Shown: positions 58,368 through 64,000 of the stretch, piece after piece
Layout: each line of letters opens with the position of its first letter
Position numbering within the stretch: the stretch's first letter is position 1
Origin: Senimuribacter intestinalis
GTDB taxonomy: Bacteria > Bacillota > Clostridia > Peptostreptococcales > Anaerovoracaceae
Assembly (NCBI GenBank): GCA_943192975.1
Contig: CALPCJ010000003.1
Location: forward strand, 1-64,000
Reading direction: 5' to 3'
DNA length: 64,000 nt
Notes under the pieces: generated by a model
What the model was told of the DNA's origin: nothing
Database searches by the model: none
What the model saw: only the letters and a program-made list of their open reading frames with translations
Position numbers and translations under genes: made by a program

Positions 58368-60161
58368 ATGAGCAGATTAGTTAAAATTCAGCCTACCGTC
58401 CAGCAAGTTGCCAATGCCATATCCACGGTTCTAAACATCGAAACCTTGATTCTCGATGAGAATTTAAAGATTATTGCCGGTACAGGCCAGTATCAGGAAC
58501 GCATCGGCACCTATGAAGCAGAAAGCCGTTACGTCGAAGAATTTCTGTACAAATACCTCCTGCGTGTAGGCGGCACCTATGTGGTAGATGATATCAAAGA
58601 TCCCCTGTATGGTCCTACAGAATGGATCAGTGGGGAAAAAGGCGAAATCTGCTGCACGATCTCCTATCACGAGAAACATATCGGCATCATTTCACTGGTT
58701 GCTTTTACAGAAGAACAATACAATCATCTGATTGATAACCAGTTTTCAATTTGCAACTACTTAAAAAATATGGCAACGCTCCTTTCCTCCTATTTAGAAA
58801 ATATCGACCATGTGCGGGACTTAAACGTACAGTCTAACCTGCTGACTGAAATTGTCAACGGTTCCCCACAAGGTATTGTTGTCATCGATTGCGATGGCTA
58901 TATCACTAATGCAAACAAAAAAGCAGAATACCACATTTTAACAAATGCTAATCTCAGCTGGGGTCTTATCGGACTTCATCTTGATGCATTCTGGCCTGCT
59001 GCCACCGCTATCTTTTTAAATACAAAGACAGGATTTCAGAACAGAGAGCTTCATTTCAAAGAAGAGAATATTAAAATCATGGCTTCATGCAAGCCTGTTT
59101 ATGATGAAAATGCGCTGCAACGGGTTATTATTTTCTTTGACGATATTGCTGAAGTCAAGAAAACTGCCTACAAAGTGTTAGGCTCAAACACTATGAATTT
59201 CGATTCTATTATCAGCTGCAGCGATGAAATCGCAAAGGTAAAAGAATTTGCCCGTAATATTGCAAAAAGCACCTCTACCGTACTGATTACCGGCGAAAGC
59301 GGCGTAGGCAAAGAAATGTTTGCTCGTGCCATTTATGCAGAAAGTCCTAGATTTAGCGCACCATTTGTCACAATTAACTGTGGCGCTATTCCGGAAAACC
59401 TTATCGAAAGTGAGCTTTTTGGCTATGCTGACGGTGCATTTACGGGAGCTTCGAAAGGCGGACACATCGGCAAATTTGAAGCCGCAAACGGCGGCACCAT
59501 ATTCATCGACGAAATCGGAGAGCTTCCTCTTGCTATGCAGGTCAAACTTCTTCACGTCATCCAAAACAGGCAGATTGAACGAATCGGCAGTAACAAGCTC
59601 ATCGATATTGATGTACGTATCATCGCTGCGACCAACAGAAATCTAGCAGAAATGTGTAAAACAAAGGAATTCCGCGAGGATTTGTATTATCGTCTCAATG
59701 TAATCCCTATCACAATACCGCCTCTTCGCAAGCGAACAGACGATATACTCCCTCTAGCCAAATACTTCTTGGAAAAATATGCACAAATGTTAGGCAAAGA
59801 GCATCTGGATTTTTCGCCTGAGGCCGCAGATTTGCTACTTCTCCACCGTTGGCCCGGCAATGTACGTGAAATCGAAAATGTTGTAGAATACATTTCCAAT
59901 GTTGCCCAAGGCACATTGGTTTTGCCGGCAGACTTTCCGCCGCTCTTCCAGTCCCTAACCCACTCCAAAATAAAAGCAGACGAAAGAGAAACTCTGAAAT
60001 CCAATGTAGAAAAATATGAAAATCTGGTTCTGTATAAACATCTGCAAGACTTAGAAAGCGGAGTCATCACTCGTGAAGAACTGGCAAAAAAGATGGGAAT
60101 CAGCAGAACCACCCTCTACCGAAAGCTGAAAAAGCTGGAAGAGGGTTCTCCGAATCAATAA
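58368..60161 (+). CDS. Sigma-54-dependent transcriptional activator with sensor/PAS, AAA+ and Fis-type HTH domains
   Basis: A 597-residue activator. Residues 1-150 form a GAF/PAS-like sensor that recalls PucR/PrdR-like purine and amino-acid regulators, about 160-260 a PAS domain (GIVVIDCDGYITNANKKAEYHIL). About 280-520 is the AAA+ domain with Walker A GESGVGKE, the intact sigma-54 contact loop GAFTGA and FIDEIGELPLAMQVKLL. A Fis-type HTH closes the protein (REELAKKMGISRTTLYRKLK). It starts at 58368 after GGAGG. It is divergent from the transporter operon and most likely acts on all three sigma-54 promoters nearby, sensing the substrate or a metabolite. Confidence 0.93.
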   Translation: MSRLVKIQPTVQQVANAISTVLNIETLILDENLKIIAGTGQYQERIGTYEAESRYVEEFLYKYLLRVGGTYVVDDIKDPLYGPTEWISGEKGEICCTISYHEKHIGIISLVAFTEEQYNHLIDNQFSICNYLKNMATLLSSYLENIDHVRDLNVQSNLLTEIVNGSPQGIVVIDCDGYITNANKKAEYHILTNANLSWGLIGLHLDAFWPAATAIFLNTKTGFQNRELHFKEENIKIMASCKPVYDENALQRVIIFFDDIAEVKKTAYKVLGSNTMNFDSIISCSDEIAKVKEFARNIAKSTSTVLITGESGVGKEMFARAIYAESPRFSAPFVTINCGAIPENLIESELFGYADGAFTGASKGGHIGKFEAANGGTIFIDEIGELPLAMQVKLLHVIQNRQIERIGSNKLIDIDVRIIAATNRNLAEMCKTKEFREDLYYRLNVIPITIPPLRKRTDDILPLAKYFLEKYAQMLGKEHLDFSPEAADLLLLHRWPGNVREIENVVEYISNVAQGTLVLPADFPPLFQSLTHSKIKADERETLKSNVEKYENLVLYKHLQDLESGVITREELAKKMGISRTTLYRKLKKLEEGSPNQ

Positions 60162-60250
60162 CCGAAGACACATTGACAAAAGATAAAGTTCCAGACCTTT
60201 AAACTGTAGTGCGTGGCAACATCATTCCCATAATCATATATATTGCAATA

Positions 60251-60307
60251 AAAAACCTCAAAAATATGCATATTTTTCTCGAAAGGTGTGCATTTTTTGA
60301 GGTTTTT
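60251..60307. terminator. Terminator of the sigma-54 activator gene
   Basis: AAAAACCTCAAAAA (60251-60264) pairs with TTTTTTGAGGTTTTT (60293-60307), with further pairing (TGCA) in the loop, and a T run follows. The remainder of the gap 60162-60421 holds nothing else except the next hairpin. Confidence 0.8.
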
Positions 60308-60354
60308 CTTTACAAAACATGTAAACTTTCAACAAATATAACTGCTGAACAGAC

Positions 60355-60390
60355 GTAAAAAATGGATGGTTTACACAAACCACCCATTTT
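60355..60390 (-). terminator. Terminator of the surface protein gene
   Basis: AAAATGGATGGTTT (60359-60372) pairs with AAACCACCCATTTT (60377-60390) via one G-U pair and a 4-nt loop; on the minus strand a T-rich tract follows. It is 30 nt past the surface protein stop. Confidence 0.8.
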
Positions 60391-60421
60391 ATTTATGCTA
60401 TTAATCTACAGCTGTTTTCTT

Positions 60422-63400
60422 CTAGGATCTCTTTTTCCTAATTCCATATACTGTGCCGCAAAGTCCAAGGACTGCTGCGCCAAGCACTACAAGCCATGTC
60501 AGCATATTTGCTGTATCGCCTGTTTTTGGAATCCACCAAGGCAGTTCATCTGTATCTGCCGGTTCATTCTCGTTCAAAATATCCTTGATTTCGCTCGGGT
60601 CTTTGATATTCTTATCTGGTTTCCCGTCTCCATCTGTATCGATATTGGTATCTGGCTTGCCGTCTCCGTCCGTATCTACATTCAGATCCGGAATACCATC
60701 GCCATCGGTGTCGATATTGATATCCGGTTTACCGTCTCCATCTGTATCGATATTGATATCCGGTTTGCCGTCCCCATTGGTATCTACATTGATATCCGGT
60801 TTACCGTCTCCATTGGTATCTACATTTACATCCGGTTTGCCGTCTCCGTTAGTGTCGATATCCACGTCTGGTTTGCCATCTCCATCTGTATCCTTGTTGA
60901 TATCCGGCTTGCCATCTCCATTGGTATCTACATTTACATCCGGTTTGCCATCTCCGTTAGTGTCGATATCTAAATCTGGTTTGTCATCTCCATCTGTATC
61001 CTTGTTGATGTCTGGTTTACCGTCTCCGTCTGTATCGATGTCCACATCCGGTTTGCCATCTCCATTGGTATCTACATTCACATCCGGTTTGCCATCTCCA
61101 TTGGTATCTACATTCACATCCGGTTTGCCGTCTCCATCTGTGTCGATGTCCACATCCGGTTTGCCATCTCCATCTGTATCCTTGTTGATATCCGGTTTAC
61201 CGTCTCCGTCTGTGTCGATGTCTACATCAGGTTTACCGTCCCCATCGGTGTCGATGTTGATGTCCGGCTTATCATCTCCGTCGGTGTCGATGTTGATATC
61301 TGGGATACCGTCATCATCTGTGTCGATATTGATATCCGGAATACCGTCATCGTTGGTATCTTTGTTAATATCCGGGTCAATCAGCACTGGTGAACGAAGA
61401 TTGAAAGTCAACTCTATCGTTGTTTTATTCCCATTGGCATCTTCTACCTCTGCAGTGATAAGATACTTGCCCTTTTCAGAGAGATCAATCTCGTCAATCT
61501 TCTTGCCCGTAGCATCGGTAATCACAATATCATCTGTTTTAATCTTCAACGGTTGTTTATCTGCACCAAGCAAAGGATGCCCTGCCTTATCAACAAAGGC
61601 ATATCTTTTATTAAGCAGCGTCTCAAAGTAAGATACATCTGCCGTTGCATCCTTTTCTGTTTTTTGTGAAACGCTGTCTCTGTAGATTCCGTGAAGTCTA
61701 TAATTGTTTTCATCCGCTGTCGCACCGCCTGGTGGATCAATTCGTTCTACTTCTACCGGCGGTAATTTTTGACCCGGAATTACCTGATCTGGATCGTCCG
61801 GATTTATCTCACCATCTGATCCCGCAGGTTTCAAAACAGGTGTCGGTGGTGCAATATATGGAAAATCTTTATCCGGATCAAATTTTGTTGTATCATCCTC
61901 TACCTTTGTTGCCTGCGCCTCTGAGCCAGTATAGTTTGTTCCGCCGTAATACTTCGCTTCAACAACAAACTCTCCTGCCTCCGGAACCGGCGGCGTAGTT
62001 GTTCTGAATGAAACACTCTTCGTAACTGTCTTTGAGTTATAGCCATCTGTGGTTCCGGTTTCTACTGTACCCGCGCTTCTGGTTTTGCTGTCATTGAGAC
62101 TGACCAGATTTCCCACCTTTACGCCATTGATATAGAACTGAATAAATCCATCCGGCGCTTCACAAGTTGTTGCTTCTCCCTTTTTCGGTAGAACAGTTGC
62201 TGTAAAGTCCATCTGTGTCAGTTTCATCGCTTTCTTTCCATCAGCGTCTGTAACTTCTTCCATCGTAGGTTTGTAAGTCACATCTACAAGACGAGTATCT
62301 GCTGGTGTAATGGATGCTGACAGGCTAGTCTGATGTCCCCAGAAAGTTTTGCTGAAATCTGCATCCTTCGCATATTCCATGTAGTTTACTGTAATTGAAT
62401 ATCCTCCGGCATTTTTAATTCCGGCATCACTGCTACCTTCTCCTGTCGGTTTTCCGTCAGCGCCGGTTAAACGCACTGCGGAAGGCTTCATCTCTTCAAC
62501 CTTAGAAATTTTACCACCGTGCGGCTGCGGTACTGTAATCTCCTGCTTCGCAATCTCCTCTTTGAGCTGATCCCAGTTAAAGGTCAGTCCGTCATAACGC
62601 TTGTTCAGCTGTTTTTTCAGCTCCGCACTAAACTCGTCCGTATCTACGGTAAATGTAACGTAACGCTTGGTTTCACTTGGATTTCCTGGCACAGGAACTA
62701 GGTTCGTAAACGGATATTCTGTATCTATCAGTGTGCCGTCAGCTGCCAAAAGCTTTAGATTGGAAATTGCTACAGTTTTTCCTATAGCAGACGTAGGAAG
62801 CCAGAAATACAATTGCTTCGTGCTGTCCAGCTTCATAGCAAGACCGTATTCTGGGCTTACAGGCACGCCATCAACTGCAACAGAATAGCTGTGCAGATAA
62901 TCGCCAGGCTGTAAAGTATGACTTACGCCGTCCTTATCTTCATATGCATAGCTGGAAAGGTCTACCTTTACCATAGTAAGGGAAGTACCGTCGGAACTGA
63001 TAACCGACGCCCCTTGAATACTATATTTAGTCGCAGTTCCTGAATTCGCAGCCGGGCAGAAAGAGCCACCGGTAACGATAACTTTACCGCCCACTGCACC
63101 AACATCGTACTGCGTACCATTATTGTTTGATTTTGGTAATAACGTACCGCCTGTAATCACGATCTCGTGCGGTGTACTTGCATCTCCATGCCCTATATTA
63201 GCTGCACTACCGCACGCACCGCCGAAGGCATTTCCATGATCCTTTCCTGTAGCAGTAATATATCCGCCATTGATAGTAATATCTCCAGGCTTATTACCAC
63301 TATGTCCTGTTCCTACAATATTCGCATGCCAACCAGCACCAATACCAGCACCGTGGTAGCTGGCAGTTGCATCGATAATACCACCGTTGATAACAACACC

Positions 63401-64000
63401 GCCGCCATCCAGCAAACAACCAGCGCCGCCATAATCGCCGCCTCCAATACCAGCGCCCGCGCTATTGCTTCCGCCATTCTTATATGCGTTTACCACAATA
63501 TTGCCGCCATTTACGGTAATTTTACCGCTGTTTTCTCTATTATTACCACCGATACAAGCAGCACTAGTACCGCTATACACAGTGAGGGAGCCAGGATTTT
63601 TGCTGTCCATCAGCCATGCAGGATCATCTTTCTTTGCCGCCTCTCCGTTTATGGTACAATCCTTCGTCAGTCTGCCGCCATAGACCGCAACTGGGTTTTT
63701 GACACTGTCATCAATGGTAAGCGTTGCTCCATAAGAAACATGAATACCTGCATTGTTAGTCCCAGTTAACGGGTCCATTGTATTACTGCTTCCATCCTTC
63801 AGTGTTAAATATAAAGTGGTTTGATCCGCCACAGTGTTAGGAATCAAATTAATCGGAGAAGCAGCGGCATTCTTAATAGACACATTGTCCAATGTCAGAT
63901 TTGCCTTCACCCCCTGTGCAATTGCAAGCGTATGCGTAGTACTGGTTCCTGCCAGCGTCAGTGCTCTGTTGGTGTTGATATAAATGACATTGCCGCTCAG
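60422..64000 (-). CDS. Large sortase-anchored surface protein, partial at the window edge
   Basis: At least 1,192 residues; the frame stays open to 64000, so the N terminus and signal peptide are outside. The visible start has a Gly-rich repetitive part likely forming a beta helix (GAGIGGGDYGGAG, ITINGGYITATG). Then come beta-rich, probably Ig-like modules with SVSFRTTTPPVPEAGEFVVEAKYYGG, then 21 tandem 12-residue Asp-rich units (D-x-N-x-D-T-D-G-D-G-K-P) like thrombospondin type 3/dockerin calcium loops. The end is IPKTGD, a transmembrane helix and KKRS, a sortase signal. It is likely an adhesin or surface scaffold on the cell wall. Confidence 0.9.
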   Translation of the reverse strand: MSGNVIYINTNRALTLAGTSTTHTLAIAQGVKANLTLDNVSIKNAAASPINLIPNTVADQTTLYLTLKDGSSNTMDPLTGTNNAGIHVSYGATLTIDDSVKNPVAVYGGRLTKDCTINGEAAKKDDPAWLMDSKNPGSLTVYSGTSAACIGGNNRENSGKITVNGGNIVVNAYKNGGSNSAGAGIGGGDYGGAGCLLDGGGVVINGGIIDATASYHGAGIGAGWHANIVGTGHSGNKPGDITINGGYITATGKDHGNAFGGACGSAANIGHGDASTPHEIVITGGTLLPKSNNNGTQYDVGAVGGKVIVTGGSFCPAANSGTATKYSIQGASVISSDGTSLTMVKVDLSSYAYEDKDGVSHTLQPGDYLHSYSVAVDGVPVSPEYGLAMKLDSTKQLYFWLPTSAIGKTVAISNLKLLAADGTLIDTEYPFTNLVPVPGNPSETKRYVTFTVDTDEFSAELKKQLNKRYDGLTFNWDQLKEEIAKQEITVPQPHGGKISKVEEMKPSAVRLTGADGKPTGEGSSDAGIKNAGGYSITVNYMEYAKDADFSKTFWGHQTSLSASITPADTRLVDVTYKPTMEEVTDADGKKAMKLTQMDFTATVLPKKGEATTCEAPDGFIQFYINGVKVGNLVSLNDSKTRSAGTVETGTTDGYNSKTVTKSVSFRTTTPPVPEAGEFVVEAKYYGGTNYTGSEAQATKVEDDTTKFDPDKDFPYIAPPTPVLKPAGSDGEINPDDPDQVIPGQKLPPVEVERIDPPGGATADENNYRLHGIYRDSVSQKTEKDATADVSYFETLLNKRYAFVDKAGHPLLGADKQPLKIKTDDIVITDATGKKIDEIDLSEKGKYLITAEVEDANGNKTTIELTFNLRSPVLIDPDINKDTNDDGIPDINIDTDDDGIPDINIDTDGDDKPDINIDTDGDGKPDVDIDTDGDGKPDINKDTDGDGKPDVDIDTDGDGKPDVNVDTNGDGKPDVNVDTNGDGKPDVDIDTDGDGKPDINKDTDGDDKPDLDIDTNGDGKPDVNVDTNGDGKPDINKDTDGDGKPDVDIDTNGDGKPDVNVDTNGDGKPDINVDTNGDGKPDINIDTDGDGKPDINIDTDGDGIPDLNVDTDGDGKPDTNIDTDGDGKPDKNIKDPSEIKDILNENEPADTDELPWWIPKTGDTANMLTWLVVLGAAVLGLCGTVYGIRKKRS
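60617..61372 (-). repeat. 36-bp coding tandem repeat, 21 units
   Basis: Twenty-one contiguous 36-bp units encode D(I/V/L)(N/D)xDT(D/N)GDG(K/I)P. Each has five or six acidic or amide side chains spaced as in calcium-binding loops. The first two or three units (61300-61372) vary most; the inner units differ by few bases, suggesting recent expansion by slippage or unequal exchange. Confidence 0.9.

Noticed and set aside
60617..61372. Possible CRISPR array because of 36-bp regular repeats
   Set aside because: The units are contiguous without spacers, vary in coding-compatible ways and encode a regular peptide; no cas gene is present.
60453..61631. A 392-codon plus-strand frame rich in Ser/Pro/Leu (SGLPSPSVS units) across the repeat array
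   Set aside because: It is the antisense shadow of the 36-bp repeats, whose period is a multiple of three and so keeps all frames open; it has no ribosome binding site and the minus-strand frame has domains, an anchor and a terminator.
1..64000. tRNA, rRNA genes, insertion sequences, integrases or prophage genes
   Set aside because: No cloverleaf-like sequence, rRNA segment, transposase or integrase was recognised by eye; a covariance search would be needed to rule out small RNAs.

Overview
The window looks like chromosomal DNA of an anaerobic, low-to-mid GC Clostridia member (Bacillota, Eubacteriales). The evidence is [FeFe]-hydrogenase maturation genes, spore-lineage genes yqfC/yqfD, the Firmicutes order rpsU-yqeY-yqfC-yqfD-phoH-ybeY-cdd-era-recO-glyS, a T-box leader, GPH-type transport, and a large molybdenum hydroxylase island under sigma-54 control. 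A relative of Emergencia/Aminipila (Anaerovoracaceae) is a guess from gene content only.

Layout. 1-1000: a tiny holin/Fst-like toxin ORF with promoter and terminator, then a deletion scar joining the 3' halves of a Crp/Fnr regulator gene and a YoaK (DUF1275) gene. 1026-7138: a + strand operon with a TM1266-type regulator, hydE, hydG, hydF, proB and proA, whose promoter carries a 9+9 bp inverted repeat. 7226-8017: a ZIP metal transporter. 8147-12280: a minus-strand secretion module made of a subtilisin fused to a His-rich, zinc phospholipase C-like domain, followed by two paralogous membrane-anchored PPC-like proteins. 12490-14386: a T-box (Trp) leader and a stand-alone TrpB2. 14536-21742: DMT exporter, malic enzyme, trmO, a hydantoinase-type protein, and an SPFH/NfeD/COG2426 operon. 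21903-33670: the housekeeping block listed above, in which the PPDK position holds a 683-residue PPDK-like protein without the phosphohistidine domain and with key residues of both remaining active sites changed. 33744-35900: a LysO exporter, an array of TGACA-core inverted repeats, and remnants of NhaC, an M20 peptidase and an HTH regulator.

36017-44647 is one long molybdenum operon (modABC, MoeA-like, MocA-HTH fusion, XdhC, phosphatase, moaA, MOSC, moaC, mogA) with a ModE-like operator before modA. 44746-60161 is a molybdenum hydroxylase island. It holds two near-identical molybdenum subunits, one 2Fe-2S subunit, a FAD subunit interrupted by a GltD-like flavoprotein module, TldD/TldE-type proteins, an amidohydrolase, a GPH-family transporter and a divergent PAS/AAA+ sigma-54 activator. 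Three perfect GG-N10-GC sigma-54 promoters each lie about 75-125 bp from copies of a GTTTC-N6-GAAAC-like dyad, so the activator probably controls all three units. The operons look designed to import a nitrogenous heterocyclic or amide substrate, hydroxylate it and hydrolyse it, but the substrate cannot be read from sequence.

60422-64000 is the 3' part of a large sortase-anchored surface protein with 21 Asp-rich 12-residue repeats; its 5' end is outside the window.
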